Of a stretch of DNA of 64,000 nucleotides, positions 38,211 through 48,344 are shown piece by piece. Made by a program: the position numbers and the translations under genes. The DNA comes from Flavobacteriales bacterium (GTDB taxonomy: Bacteria > Bacteroidota > Bacteroidia > Flavobacteriales > Flavobacteriaceae): the NCBI GenBank assembly GCA_013205245.1, contig JABMNH010000022.1:1-64000 (forward strand). The letters run 5' to 3'. The notes under the pieces were generated by a model. It ran no database searches and was not told the DNA's origin. It saw nothing but the letters and a program-made list of their open reading frames with translations. The stretch's first letter is position 1. Every line of letters starts with the position of its first letter.

Positions 38211-38806
38211 AAATAGATTTTAACAAAAACCAAAACGGATTGGTACCTACAATCATTCAAGATGCAACGACTAGAAAAGTATTGATGTTGGGTTATATGA
38301 ATGAAGAAGCCTACACAAAAACAGTTAGCTTAAATAAAGTTACTTTTTTTAGCAGAACTAAAAATCGCTTATGGACAAAAGGTGAAGAAAGTGGCAATTT
38401 TTTAATTGTGGCTTCTATAAAAAACGATTGCGACAATGACACCCTTTTAATTGAAGCCAATCCCGTTGGGCCTACCTGTCATACAGGTTCTGATACTTGT
38501 TGGAATGAAACCAATGAAGCACAAAGCTTTTTACCCACTTTAGAAGCTGTTATTACAGATCGCAGAACAAACCCAACGGATAAATCTTACACGGCTTCAT
38601 TATTCAAAAAGGGCATGAATAAAATTGCTCAAAAAGTAGGCGAAGAGGCAGTAGAAGTGGTAATTGAAGCTAAAGATAATGACGATAATCTGTTTTTAAA
38701 TGAATCGGCTGATTTGTTATTTCACTATCTCATTTTATTGCAAGCCAAAGGTTTTACTTTAAAAGATGTGGAAGCTATTTTAAAAGAGAGACATCAAAAA
38801 AGTTAA
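38207..38806 (+). CDS. hisIE: Bifunctional phosphoribosyl-AMP cyclohydrolase / phosphoribosyl-ATP pyrophosphatase
   Basis: The N-terminal HisI (about 1-105) has [40 protein letters not shown] and the Zn-binding [12 protein letters not shown]. The C-terminal HisE (about 110-199) has [32 protein letters not shown]. It catalyses steps 2 and 3 of the pathway and ends the operon. It is convergent with the next gene at a distance of 8 bases; no terminator was seen. Confidence 0.96.
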   Translation: MKIDFNKNQNGLVPTIIQDATTRKVLMLGYMNEEAYTKTVSLNKVTFFSRTKNRLWTKGEESGNFLIVASIKNDCDNDTLLIEANPVGPTCHTGSDTCWNETNEAQSFLPTLEAVITDRRTNPTDKSYTASLFKKGMNKIAQKVGEEAVEVVIEAKDNDDNLFLNESADLLFHYLILLQAKGFTLKDVEAILKERHQKS

Positions 38807-38813
38807 TACAGCA

Positions 38814-39914
38814 TTAATTAACGATTAGTTTTTTAATAAATACCCTATTATTTTCGGTGTTTTTGATTTTCAAGATGTATAATCCTTTGCTTAAATCTGA
38901 TATGTTGATTTGTTTTTTTGAGGAACTTTTTCTCAAAACACCCCTCATATCATAGATTTCAGTTTTAGATAAATAATTTGTTTCAATGCTTATAGAGTTA
39001 GATGCAGGATTTGGGTACATAAAAGTATTTCCATTTTCAAATTCGTCTATTTCTAATGGATTACTTGTTTCAAGTTGATAAAGCCCAGAGCTTCCCGTTG
39101 TACTTTCTTCGGCAGATAAGTAATACTGATTTATGTTTATTGCAGCAATACTTTCTATTTGGAAAGATTTGCCAGATGGTGTTTGTAACACATCACGAGT
39201 TATTGTGCCACCAGAAAAATTAGTTGCGCTAAAATCTTTAATTTCAATAATAAAAGGTGAGGCAAAAGTATATCCTGTCAAAAGAATAGCATTTGATGCA
39301 GAATTATAATCGCCTCCTGTTACGAGCCCTTGAGAATCAAAACTGTCAATTTTAGAAATTTGATAAGTACCAGGTGTTTTAGATAAAGAATAAATTTTGG
39401 TTTTACTATCTCCCCAATTCTTAGTAAAAATATATAGTTTATCGCCAAAAGAGATTAAGGTTTCCGCATCAAAATTTGTAAAAACAGTACTGCTTGTAAA
39501 ACTTGTTTGATCTGCATAATTATAATTGATAACTTCAGCTGTAACAGTATTACTAGTTGTCGTTAAATAATCTGAAAGGGAAACTTTATATACTTTTAGA
39601 TCTGTTCTTGTGCCACTATTATTTCCGATATCTCCTATGTAAATATAATTACTATCAAAACATATATCTTCCCAATCTACATTTGTAGCATTACTAATAG
39701 TAACTTTTCGACTAGTATTACCTGTATTTATATCTATTTCATATAATGCAGCTTCTCCTCCAGAATCATTATGAGTTATTAATCTTTGATTGGTGTAGAT
39801 TAAACCGGATGTCTCTTTTATTGTAGTATCAAGACCAGTTAATAAACTTAATTGTTGACCCTGGCCCATAATTGGGATTAAGAGCGTCAAAACAAACAAG
39901 TAAATCAATTTCAT
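38814..39914 (-). CDS. Secreted protein with type IX secretion sorting domain
   Basis: The signal peptide is MKLIYLFVLTLLIPIMGQGQ. The body (about 20-290) reads like a beta-propeller, with repeated DIG/SLS/YIGDIGNNSG strands. The C-terminal domain (about 295-366, FMYPNPASNSISIE ... GLYILKIKN ... KKLIVN) is a T9SS type A sorting signal, so the protein is exported and probably anchored at the cell surface. The start at 39914 is chosen because an upstream in-frame ATG at 39944 lies inside a TATATTTG promoter element. The function of the body is unknown. Confidence 0.8.
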   Translation of the reverse strand: MKLIYLFVLTLLIPIMGQGQQLSLLTGLDTTIKETSGLIYTNQRLITHNDSGGEAALYEIDINTGNTSRKVTISNATNVDWEDICFDSNYIYIGDIGNNSGTRTDLKVYKVSLSDYLTTTSNTVTAEVINYNYADQTSFTSSTVFTNFDAETLISFGDKLYIFTKNWGDSKTKIYSLSKTPGTYQISKIDSFDSQGLVTGGDYNSASNAILLTGYTFASPFIIEIKDFSATNFSGGTITRDVLQTPSGKSFQIESIAAININQYYLSAEESTTGSSGLYQLETSNPLEIDEFENGNTFMYPNPASNSISIETNYLSKTEIYDMRGVLRKSSSKKQINISDLSKGLYILKIKNTENNRVFIKKLIVN

Positions 39915-39941
39915 AGGTTGAGAAAATTGAAATGGAATAAG

Positions 39942-39949
39942 CAAATATA
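39942..39949 (-). promoter_or_regulatory. Promoter -7 element for the T9SS protein gene
   Basis: Reads TATATTTG on the minus strand, an exact TAnnTTTG match 28 bases before the ATG at 39914. Confidence 0.5.
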
Positions 39950-39980
39950 AAGATTATTTAAATATACAACAATTAATAAC

Positions 39981-40607
39981 TCAACTTCTGCCTCTCTTTT
40001 TAAGATAATAATGCCACAAGAAATAAGTGGCGAGAGAGCGTAGTGGTTGCCAATTTTCTGCTAGTAAAAGTATTTCTTCTTTAGTCTTAGCAGATGTTAG
40101 CTCTTTAATAGTGTTTACAATGGCAATATCGCCAATGGGGAAAATGTCTTTGGCTTGTAAACAAAAAAGCAAATAAATATCGGCTGTCCAATTGCCAATA
40201 CCTTTGATATTTGTGAGTTGATTTCTGACTTCAGTTTCAGTAAGATTTGGAAAATTATCTATATCTAAATCTCCCTTTAATAGGGCATCCGATAAGGTTC
40301 TTAAATATTTGGCTTTTTGCCAACTTATTTGACACGTCCGCATTTCAATATCAGTTAGTTTTAATATTTCTGCAGGCGTGAATGTTGGTAAAAAATTATT
40401 GAGTTTGTTAAAATGAGCTTCTGCTGATGCTAAACTTACCTGTTGTTCTAATATTATTTTTGATAATGAAGTGAATCCTTGTGGTCTTGTCCAATTTGGA
40501 GGCGTACCATATTCATCATAAATAGATTTAAAAACAGGGTCTAATTTTAAAAGCCTATTTATATCTTCTTGATTTACAATATGGGCGGTTGATTTTTCTA
40601 TTATGAT
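39981..40607 (-). CDS. DNA-3-methyladenine glycosylase (AlkA-type), no standard start codon
   Basis: HhH-GPD superfamily glycosylase that removes alkylated bases. Visible are FTSLSKIILEQQVSLASAEAHFNKL, the helix-hairpin-helix ITNIKGIGNWTADIYLLF, and the catalytic aspartate in FPIGDIAIVNTIKEL. Only 120 residues follow the first ATG (40343), but the open frame continues upstream with good family sequence (LDPVFKSIYDEYGTPPNW) back to 40607. There it meets the parC stop codon in the same frame. No ATG, GTG or TTG occurs in that extension; ATT at 40580, or ATA/ATC at 40601-40607, are the only candidates. The start may be non-canonical, mutated, or supplied by read-through of parC. Confidence 0.65.
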   Translation of the reverse strand: MIIEKSTAHIVNQEDINRLLKLDPVFKSIYDEYGTPPNWTRPQGFTSLSKIILEQQVSLASAEAHFNKLNNFLPTFTPAEILKLTDIEMRTCQISWQKAKYLRTLSDALLKGDLDIDNFPNLTETEVRNQLTNIKGIGNWTADIYLLFCLQAKDIFPIGDIAIVNTIKELTSAKTKEEILLLAENWQPLRSLATYFLWHYYLKKRGRS

Positions 40608-40613
40608 TAAGAA

Positions 40614-43253
40614 TTAAAACAATGTAATCTGCCCGTCTTCATCTGTTGGGCTTTGCGAGACTTCATCAGATTCTGAGGCTATTTCTATAGAGATGGGTTC
40701 TACATCTTCGTCAGAATTAATATCTTCGCTTTCTACCTCATAATCTTCAAGAACAGGTGGTTCATATTCTAAAGGTTCTAGAATATCAATGTATTTAATC
40801 TTTTCTTTTGTCAATTGATTGCCCAATGCTTTTATCCCTTTTATGGCAATAAATTCTTCAAAATTTAAAGGTTCATCTTCTAAACTTTTCTTTGAATACA
40901 CTACAGACGCCATTGGTCTATAATCTGTAGAAACAATTTCTAATTTAGATTTGGGATGCTCACTAATAAATAATTCATCTTTATTAGGATTATCAACCAT
41001 AAAACGTTTTACATAATAACGGTCTTTATCGCCATCGTAATAAACAGCAGAGATTGGTTTGTTTGGAACCCATTTTTCTAAAACAATCATATCCTCATCA
41101 AAGTGGGCTGTGAGTTTTGGCTCAATGGTTTTTATAATTCCCTTTTGATTGATGATGAGCAGTCTGTCGGCTGCAGTAAATTCTCCTAATAAATCGCCTC
41201 TACCATCAACATTTAGTCGTTGTACGGTATCATCAAACCAAATTTTACGTGGTTTTAAAGTAGAGACACCTTCGTTTTTAAGTTCAATTTTTCTAATGGT
41301 ATGTTTGGTAACGGTATTGCCTCTTACACCACGTCCTTTAATGGCTAAATCGGCAAAATCTAAATCCCATTTCAGTTTTTTGATTGAACCTACGGCGCGT
41401 AAATTAACCGTTACAGATTCGGCTTCTCCGTTGGCATTTGCAGAGAAATAAAGCATTTTAGAATTTTCGTCATCATTAGCTAGATTGTAAGATTTATCAC
41501 GCGTTACGCCTGTAACAGGAAAACGTTTTATATAAGTTGGGCCGCTTTTACCAGAACGATACAACATGTTGTAAATAGTGCGTTTGTCATTCTTTTTAAA
41601 GATGGCCACATGAATGATGTCTTTGCCGATAAAAGTTTTAGCAGACACTTTGGTAATCATCATATTTCCGTTGTTTAGAAACACAATAATTTCATCAATA
41701 TCAGAGCAATCGGTTACATAGTCATCTTTTTTAAGTGCTGTGCCAATAAAACCTTCTTCTCTGTTTACATACAATTTGGTATTGCGCATCACAACTTTTG
41801 TGGCTATAATATCATCAAAAGCACGAATTTCTGTTTTGCGTTCTTTGCCTTTGCCATATTTTGTTTTTAAATTTTTGAAGTAGCTAATGGCAAAATCTAC
41901 CAAATTGTCTAAATAGTTGTTTACTTCGGCAATTTTATCTTCAAGAGATTCGATAAACTGTTTGGCTTTATCTAAATCGAATTTTGATATTTTTTTAATG
42001 CGGATTTCAGTCAGTTTAACGATATCATCTTCGTGGATGGCACGTTTAAGGTGGCCGATGTGTGGTTTTAAACCTGCGTCTATGGCTTTTATAACACCAT
42101 CCCAAGTCGATTCTTCTTCAATATCTCTATAGATACGGTTTTCTATAAATATCCGCTCAAGCGATGCAAAATGCCATTGTTCTTCTAATTCATTTCTTTG
42201 AATTTCTAATTCTTGTTTTAAAAGCCCAAGTGTTTGATTTGTTGATATGGATAAAATTTCTGAGACACCTATAAAAATAGGTTTGTTATCTTGAATGATA
42301 CAAGACAATGGCGAGATTGAAATTTCGCAATTTGTAAAGGCATAAAGTGCATCAATTGTTTTGTCTGGCGATACATCGTTTGGAAGATGAATGAGTATTT
42401 CAACATCGGCAGCTGTATTATCTTCTATGTGTTTTATTTTAATTTTGCCTTTGTCGTTGGCTTTGATAATGCTGTCAATTAATGACGTGGTAGTTGTACC
42501 AAAAGGAATTTCGGAAATAATGAGCGATTTCTTATCGGATACAGAAATTTTTGCTCTTACCAATATTTTACCTCCGCGAAGGCCATCGTTATAGTTAGAA
42601 AAATCGGCTATACCACCCGTTTGGAAATCGGGGAGAATTGTAAAGGATTTTCCTTTTAATATTTTGATGGAGGCATCGATTAATTCTATAAAATTATGAG
42701 GGACAACTTTTGTAGATAGACCCACCGCAATACCTTCGGCACCTTGTGCCAAAAGAAGTGGGAATTTTACAGGTAAATTTATAGGCTCCTTACGGCGGCC
42801 ATCATAAGAGGCTTGCCATAGTGTTGTTTTTGGATTGAAAATGACTTCTAAGGCAAATTTAGATAATCGGGCTTCTATATATCTTGACGCAGCAGCGCGA
42901 TCGCCAGTAAGGATATTCCCCCAGTTTCCTTGCATGTCAATCAACAATTCTTTTTGTCCAACTTGTACAAGTGCATCGGCAATACTGGCATCCCCATGAG
43001 GGTGATATTGCATGGTATGACCAACAATATTTGCGACCTTATTATAACGCCCATCGTCTAAATCTTTCATAGACTGCATAATGCGACGTTGCACGGGTTT
43101 TAGTCCATCGTTTATGGCAGGAACAGCGCGTTCTAGAATTACATAAGACGCATAATCAAGAAACCATTCTTTAAACATACCCGTAACTTTGGTAATGGTT
43201 TCGTGATTGGTATTTGAACCGTCTTGATTTATATTGGGATTTTCAATAGTCAT
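40614..43253 (-). CDS. parC: DNA topoisomerase IV subunit A
   Basis: The 879-residue subunit that cuts and rejoins DNA for decatenation. It has YASYVILERAVPAINDGLKPVQRRIM, GHTMQYHPHGDASI, and the catalytic tyrosine in AAASRYIEARL. IAVGLSTKVVPHN and a C-terminal beta-pinwheel region follow, then an acidic tail rich in E, D and S. Its pairing with parE 540 bases upstream on the same strand supports topoisomerase IV rather than gyrase. The stop codon is followed directly, in the same frame, by a glycosylase coding sequence. Confidence 0.94.
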   Translation of the reverse strand: MTIENPNINQDGSNTNHETITKVTGMFKEWFLDYASYVILERAVPAINDGLKPVQRRIMQSMKDLDDGRYNKVANIVGHTMQYHPHGDASIADALVQVGQKELLIDMQGNWGNILTGDRAAASRYIEARLSKFALEVIFNPKTTLWQASYDGRRKEPINLPVKFPLLLAQGAEGIAVGLSTKVVPHNFIELIDASIKILKGKSFTILPDFQTGGIADFSNYNDGLRGGKILVRAKISVSDKKSLIISEIPFGTTTTSLIDSIIKANDKGKIKIKHIEDNTAADVEILIHLPNDVSPDKTIDALYAFTNCEISISPLSCIIQDNKPIFIGVSEILSISTNQTLGLLKQELEIQRNELEEQWHFASLERIFIENRIYRDIEEESTWDGVIKAIDAGLKPHIGHLKRAIHEDDIVKLTEIRIKKISKFDLDKAKQFIESLEDKIAEVNNYLDNLVDFAISYFKNLKTKYGKGKERKTEIRAFDDIIATKVVMRNTKLYVNREEGFIGTALKKDDYVTDCSDIDEIIVFLNNGNMMITKVSAKTFIGKDIIHVAIFKKNDKRTIYNMLYRSGKSGPTYIKRFPVTGVTRDKSYNLANDDENSKMLYFSANANGEAESVTVNLRAVGSIKKLKWDLDFADLAIKGRGVRGNTVTKHTIRKIELKNEGVSTLKPRKIWFDDTVQRLNVDGRGDLLGEFTAADRLLIINQKGIIKTIEPKLTAHFDEDMIVLEKWVPNKPISAVYYDGDKDRYYVKRFMVDNPNKDELFISEHPKSKLEIVSTDYRPMASVVYSKKSLEDEPLNFEEFIAIKGIKALGNQLTKEKIKYIDILEPLEYEPPVLEDYEVESEDINSDEDVEPISIEIASESDEVSQSPTDEDGQITLF

Positions 43254-43733
43254 TTATGTCTTTAGGGTATTTTCGGAAATTATTTTTTTAAGTGATTCTT
43301 TCAAGTTATGTCTTCTTTTACGACTTACATTGGTAATGTTAAATGATTTTTTTACGATGCCTTTTTCTTTAGAATTGATGTATAGACTTAATGTTTTATA
43401 CAGCCCATAATTTTTAATTTTAAATCGATTTAATTTACTTTTAGGAAATTCTACAGCCATCATACTTTCTGGAAATATGCCATGTTTTACAATACTTGCA
43501 TTTTTTATAATAAGTATTTGTCCTGTACTGTCATATTCAAAATATTCACGTCCATTTAAAGTATGTACTATTAATAAAAAAGACAATACTAAAAAGTTAT
43601 ATTTAAAAATCTGATAAGATACATTTAGTAGTGGCACATCTAAAATTATAAGAAATATTGCCACCAATAGTATCAGTGTCACTAAATAAATATACTTGTG
43701 ATTTTGTATTCTTTTCTTATTGTTAAATTTCAT
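43254..43733 (-). CDS. Hypothetical membrane protein between parE and parC
   Basis: A protein of about 159 residues, unassigned. Two hydrophobic helices (about 15-35 and 40-58) are followed by a soluble domain with a PH-like look (DSTGQILIIKNASIVKHG and KNYGLYKTLSLYIN). The ATG at 43733 (MKFNNKKRIQ) is more natural than the ATG at 43766. The stop is immediately before the parC start, so it shares the parE-parC transcript. Confidence 0.6.
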   Translation of the reverse strand: MKFNNKKRIQNHKYIYLVTLILLVAIFLIILDVPLLNVSYQIFKYNFLVLSFLLIVHTLNGREYFEYDSTGQILIIKNASIVKHGIFPESMMAVEFPKSKLNRFKIKNYGLYKTLSLYINSKEKGIVKKSFNITNVSRKRRHNLKESLKKIISENTLKT

Positions 43734-43794
43734 CCAATTTTTTTCAAACACTGTTATAGTCCCCACTATTGGTATTTAAAGACAATGGGAAATT

Positions 43795-45648
43795 TTATGT
43801 TTCTATCATATTCAATTCTACTTTTAAATTATTTACTATAAATTTTTGTCTGTCTGGTGTATTTTTACCCATATAAAATTCGAGTAATTGTTCAATACTT
43901 ACTTCTTTATCTAACATTACAGGTTCTAAACGGATATCGTTTCCTATAAAATATTTAAATTCATCTGGCGATATTTCTCCCAGACCTTTAAAACGGGTTA
44001 TTTCTGGTTTGCCTGTCAGTTTTTCTATGGCATTTTGTTTTTCTGTTTCAGAATAGCAATAGATGGTTTCTTTTTTATTACGGACTCTAAAAAGAGGCGT
44101 TTCTAAAATATATAAATGGCCTTCTTTTATAAGTTCAGGGAAAAATTGTAAGAAAAAAGTAATGAGTAATAAACGGATATGCATTCCATCTACATCGGCA
44201 TCTGTGGCAATTATTATGTTGTTATAACGCAGATTTTCAATACCATCTTCAATATTTAAAGCCGCTTGTAAAAGGTTGAATTCCTCATTTTCGTACACAA
44301 TTTTTTTAGAGAGTCCGTACGCATTTAAAGGCTTTCCTTTTAAGCTAAAAACAGCTTGTGTATTTACGTTTCTTGATTTTGTGATAGACCCACTAGCCGA
44401 ATCGCCTTCTGTAATAAACAGCGAACTGTCTAAACGAAGGTCCTTTTTCATATCGGTCATATGAACCCGACAATCGCGTAATTTTTTGTTGTGTAAACTC
44501 GATTTTTTAGCGCGGTCTTTTGCCAATTTTCTAATGCCAGATAATTCTTTGCGTTCCTTTTCTGCTTGTACAATTTTATTGAGAATTTTATCGGCAGTAG
44601 CAGGGTTTTTATGAAGGTAATTATCGAATTTAGTTTTAAGAAAATCGTTTATATAAGTACGCACTGTTGGAAAATCGCCCCCCATTTCTGTAGACCCCAA
44701 CTTTGTTTTGGTTTGAGACTCAAAAACAGGTTCAAGCACTTTTATACTCACAGCTGCAACTATAGATTTACGGATATCGGAGGCGTCATAATTTTTACCA
44801 AAATAATTTCTAACCGTAGTTACAATGGCTTCTCTAAAAGCTATTTGATGCGTGCCGCCTTGTGTGGTATTCTGGCCGTTTACAAAAGAGTGGTACTCTT
44901 CGCTGTATTGCGCTTTACTATGCGTTAAAGCTACTTCAATATCTTCGCCTAATAAGTGAACAATGGGATAAAGTCTGTCCTTCTCGGATATTTTTTCATC
45001 GAGTAAATCTCTTAATCCAAATTCAGACTGGTATTTTTCGCCATTAAAAATAATGCTTAATCCCGTATTTAAATAGACATAATTTTTGAGCATTTTGATA
45101 ATATACTCATGTCTGTATTTGTATTTGTTAAAGATAATTTCGTCTGGAATAAAAGTAACTTTTGTCCCTTTTCTTATAGATGATTGTTGGATGGGTTCTT
45201 GTTCTATAAGCTCACCAAGTTCAAAAGTGGCGCTCGTCGTTTTATCGTCTCTAAAAGATTGTACTTTAAAAAAAGATGACAAAGCATTCACCGCTTTTGT
45301 ACCAACACCATTTAACCCAACAGATTTTTTAAAGGCCTTGGTATCGTATTTTCCACCAGTATTCATTTTGGAGACAACATCAACTACTTTTCCTAACGGA
45401 ATACCACGTCCATAATCGCGTATAGTTACCACGGCTTCTTTAACCGATACTTCTATGGTTTTACCAGCGCCCATAACATATTCGTCAATAGAATTGTCTA
45501 TAACTTCTTTAATGAGGATGTAAATACCGTCATCGGGCGAAGACCCATCGCCTAATTTACCGATATACATACCGGGACGCATACGAATATGCTCTTTCCA
45601 ATCGAGGGATTTTATATTATCTTCGGTATAAGAAGTTTGATCTGACAT
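43795..45648 (-). CDS. parE: DNA topoisomerase IV subunit B
   Basis: A 617-residue GHKL ATPase subunit: [17 protein letters not shown] (ATP site), [11 protein letters not shown], and [15 protein letters not shown]. The TOPRIM domain has [16 protein letters not shown] and [20 protein letters not shown], and [15 protein letters not shown] follows. It is the partner of ParC for decatenating daughter chromosomes. It is first in a parE, hypothetical, parC transcript. Confidence 0.95.
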   Translation of the reverse strand: MSDQTSYTEDNIKSLDWKEHIRMRPGMYIGKLGDGSSPDDGIYILIKEVIDNSIDEYVMGAGKTIEVSVKEAVVTIRDYGRGIPLGKVVDVVSKMNTGGKYDTKAFKKSVGLNGVGTKAVNALSSFFKVQSFRDDKTTSATFELGELIEQEPIQQSSIRKGTKVTFIPDEIIFNKYKYRHEYIIKMLKNYVYLNTGLSIIFNGEKYQSEFGLRDLLDEKISEKDRLYPIVHLLGEDIEVALTHSKAQYSEEYHSFVNGQNTTQGGTHQIAFREAIVTTVRNYFGKNYDASDIRKSIVAAVSIKVLEPVFESQTKTKLGSTEMGGDFPTVRTYINDFLKTKFDNYLHKNPATADKILNKIVQAEKERKELSGIRKLAKDRAKKSSLHNKKLRDCRVHMTDMKKDLRLDSSLFITEGDSASGSITKSRNVNTQAVFSLKGKPLNAYGLSKKIVYENEEFNLLQAALNIEDGIENLRYNNIIIATDADVDGMHIRLLLITFFLQFFPELIKEGHLYILETPLFRVRNKKETIYCYSETEKQNAIEKLTGKPEITRFKGLGEISPDEFKYFIGNDIRLEPVMLDKEVSIEQLLEFYMGKNTPDRQKFIVNNLKVELNMIET

Positions 45649-45777
45649 AAATAAGCTGTAAATTTCTAAAGGATGCTAATTTACTCAATGATAGCATCAT
45701 TTAAAAGCATAAACATAATTAATTATTAACAGTTTTATGCTATTTATGAGTTAAAAAAGAAAATTAAATTTAGAGGT

Positions 45778-48342
45778 CTAAAAATTGACTCTAAATACAA
45801 AATTACTGATTCTTTCTAGCGAAACTTTATCGGCAGAATTAATAAGATTTGAAGTGTTACTTATATAAAAATCGCGGCTTAAAATATTTTCTTTATTTAA
45901 AACATTAAGATAAGATAAGCCAATGTTTGCTTTTATGTTTTTTGTTTTTGAAAGGCTAAAATTATAGGTTGTAGAAAAATCTAGCCTGTTATAACTTGGT
46001 AAATTATAATTATTTATGCCGTCTGTCTGAAGAGAATTTCCGCCATGATTATTTGAAACAATAGCAATAGCTTTTGAATAGGGTTTGCCCGAATGCCAAC
46101 GCCATCCTAAAGCAAAATCGAAATTTCTCCATCTATACGTATGCGACCAATAAAAATTGTGTTTGATATTTGAGTTTCCCGGAAAATAAGCATCGGCATT
46201 TAAATCTTCAAATTTATTTTGAGTATCGTCAAAGGTGTAGCTTAACCATGTGGCATAGTTTTTAAATTCTTTTTTTACATAAAAATCGAATCCTTTGACC
46301 TTACTTTTTCCAGGATGCGCATCGTTGTCAAAAACATCAGAAAAGCCAAAGTTTAAAGTTACAAGACCATTAATATTTTTTATATAAGCATCAACATCTA
46401 TATGCCATTTGTTTTTAATATAAGAAAAACCAAGAGAGTATTGAGTGGCTGTTATTACAGGGAATTTAGTATTATCGGCAAGCGACCATAATTTATTTTC
46501 AAGAGATAATCCGCTTTGAATGGTTTCATCAATCTGACTTAAAGTTTGCGTTTTATATTCGCCAGTAATATTTAAAATGAGATTGGGAGTTAAGTATTTG
46601 CCAATATTTAAACGTGGCTCCGCATATATTTTTTGAAGATTCTGATAATAATTGATTCTTAATCCAGCATTGAAATTAATCTTGTTTTTATCTGAATATT
46701 CAAAAGAAGTGTATAACGCATGCGTATTTAGAGTTTGATCGTTACCATCTTCGTTTGTAATATCATCATCGGTTGTTAAAAAAAAGTAGGAGACATCTTT
46801 ATTAGAAAATTGATAACCACTTTTTAAAACAAAATAGTCATTTATTTTATAGTCTGTATTTAGAGAAATACCAAAATCTTTGACCGTGTTTTTTTTAGCA
46901 AAAGATAAATTTTCTACGTCGTTTTCTGATTTAAATTTATTGTATAATAAATAATAATTAGAGTAGTAAGCATTAAGCTGATGTTTAAATTTAGGACTCC
47001 AGTTTTTAAACCAATTTACAGCATAACCACGATTATAGGTTTCTAATAAATCATTAAATAAAATGGCATTCTCATCGTCACCAGATTCAGAATCGTCAAT
47101 TTCTTTGATGCCAAAATCTAATTTATTTTTAATAAGTAAACTACTAAAAGTAAGTGTATTATTATCACCAATCTTAATAATGCCTTTAATATTGTAATCA
47201 AGAAAGAAAAAGTTGTTATTGGTGCTAAGTAAAGAATTAGGTTGTGTGCTTTTAAATACAATATCTGAAGTTTCTTTATAAGTATTGCTCTGATAAATAT
47301 CTGTAAACGATCTTCTGCCAGAAACCAAAATGCTGAACTTGTTTTTAATAACAGGCACTTTAATATAGGCATCGGTAGAGATGAGGTTAATGCCACCACC
47401 ACCTTCTAATTTTGTTTGAATAGCATCACTCGTTTTAATGTCTAAAACACTCGAAATACTTCCGCCAAATTTGGCATCGGTCCCTTTATTTATAAAATTA
47501 ATTTCTTTGGTTATATACGGATTGAATGGCGAAATAGCACCAAATAAATGACCGCTGTGGTAAATTTTAATACCGTCCCATAAAATGAGATTCTGATCTG
47601 GTGTGCCACCCCTAACATGAAGACCTGTAGCAGTTTCGCTTGGACTATTAACACCAGGTAATAATTGAATACTCTGAAATAAATCTGGTTCGGTAAGACC
47701 AGCTAAAATGCCTAGTTTTTTTGGCGAAATAATAAAAGAGCCAGAACTTGTTTTGTCAATGCCATTTGTTAAATAATTTTTAATGACAATGGTTTGTATT
47801 TTTTCGCTTTTTTCGTTCAGAATTACATCGGCACAATTGTTTTTAAACAAAGTTTTTGCTTGAATGATTTTGGATGTAAATCCCAAATATTGGAATTTAA
47901 TGAGTGATCCAGCTTTAAGATTTTCAATTTTAAAGTAACCATCTTCATCTGATACAAGACCTTTATTATTATAGATAATTGTCGCGCCAGATAAAGGTAT
48001 TTCGTTATCAGATTTAAGTGTGCCACAAATATTGATTAAATCTGCGTCGTTTATCTGCCTTACGGCGATGTATTGACTAGACAGTACCTCAAAAAATAAT
48101 GATGTTTGTTCTTTGAGTAGGTGAAGAATTTCTGGTAATGTTTTGTCTTTTACAGAAAGGCTTATAAAACGATTAGAAACATCTTTGGTTTGAAATGAAA
48201 AATGAACATTATAAGCCTTCTCCAAATAAGTAATAACTTCTGTAAGGTCTTTATTTTTAAAGTTTACAGAAGTTATTGTTTTTTGCTGTGGATAGGCGAA
48301 AAATGTGAATAGAAAAAAAACACAAACTATTTTTACCCGCAT
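45778..48342 (-). CDS. TonB-dependent receptor with STN domain, ECF-linked
   Basis: The 854-residue outer membrane receptor has a signal peptide ending YPQQ. It has an STN (secretin/TonB short N-terminal) domain (about 22-95), a carboxypeptidase-like regulatory domain (about 107-175), the plug (about 190-300, GLHVRGGTPDQNLILWDGIKIY) and a beta-barrel ending FVFRVNF. The STN domain is the signalling domain that contacts FecR proteins. The gene follows fecR by 2 bases and so completes a sigma-FecR-receptor surface-signalling set. The ligand is unknown. Redox-protein genes opposite suggest a metal or redox cofactor, by inference only. Confidence 0.92.
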   Translation of the reverse strand: MRVKIVCVFFLFTFFAYPQQKTITSVNFKNKDLTEVITYLEKAYNVHFSFQTKDVSNRFISLSVKDKTLPEILHLLKEQTSLFFEVLSSQYIAVRQINDADLINICGTLKSDNEIPLSGATIIYNNKGLVSDEDGYFKIENLKAGSLIKFQYLGFTSKIIQAKTLFKNNCADVILNEKSEKIQTIVIKNYLTNGIDKTSSGSFIISPKKLGILAGLTEPDLFQSIQLLPGVNSPSETATGLHVRGGTPDQNLILWDGIKIYHSGHLFGAISPFNPYITKEINFINKGTDAKFGGSISSVLDIKTSDAIQTKLEGGGGINLISTDAYIKVPVIKNKFSILVSGRRSFTDIYQSNTYKETSDIVFKSTQPNSLLSTNNNFFFLDYNIKGIIKIGDNNTLTFSSLLIKNKLDFGIKEIDDSESGDDENAILFNDLLETYNRGYAVNWFKNWSPKFKHQLNAYYSNYYLLYNKFKSENDVENLSFAKKNTVKDFGISLNTDYKINDYFVLKSGYQFSNKDVSYFFLTTDDDITNEDGNDQTLNTHALYTSFEYSDKNKINFNAGLRINYYQNLQKIYAEPRLNIGKYLTPNLILNITGEYKTQTLSQIDETIQSGLSLENKLWSLADNTKFPVITATQYSLGFSYIKNKWHIDVDAYIKNINGLVTLNFGFSDVFDNDAHPGKSKVKGFDFYVKKEFKNYATWLSYTFDDTQNKFEDLNADAYFPGNSNIKHNFYWSHTYRWRNFDFALGWRWHSGKPYSKAIAIVSNNHGGNSLQTDGINNYNLPSYNRLDFSTTYNFSLSKTKNIKANIGLSYLNVLNKENILSRDFYISNTSNLINSADKVSLERISNFVFRVNF

Positions 48343-48344
48343 TA

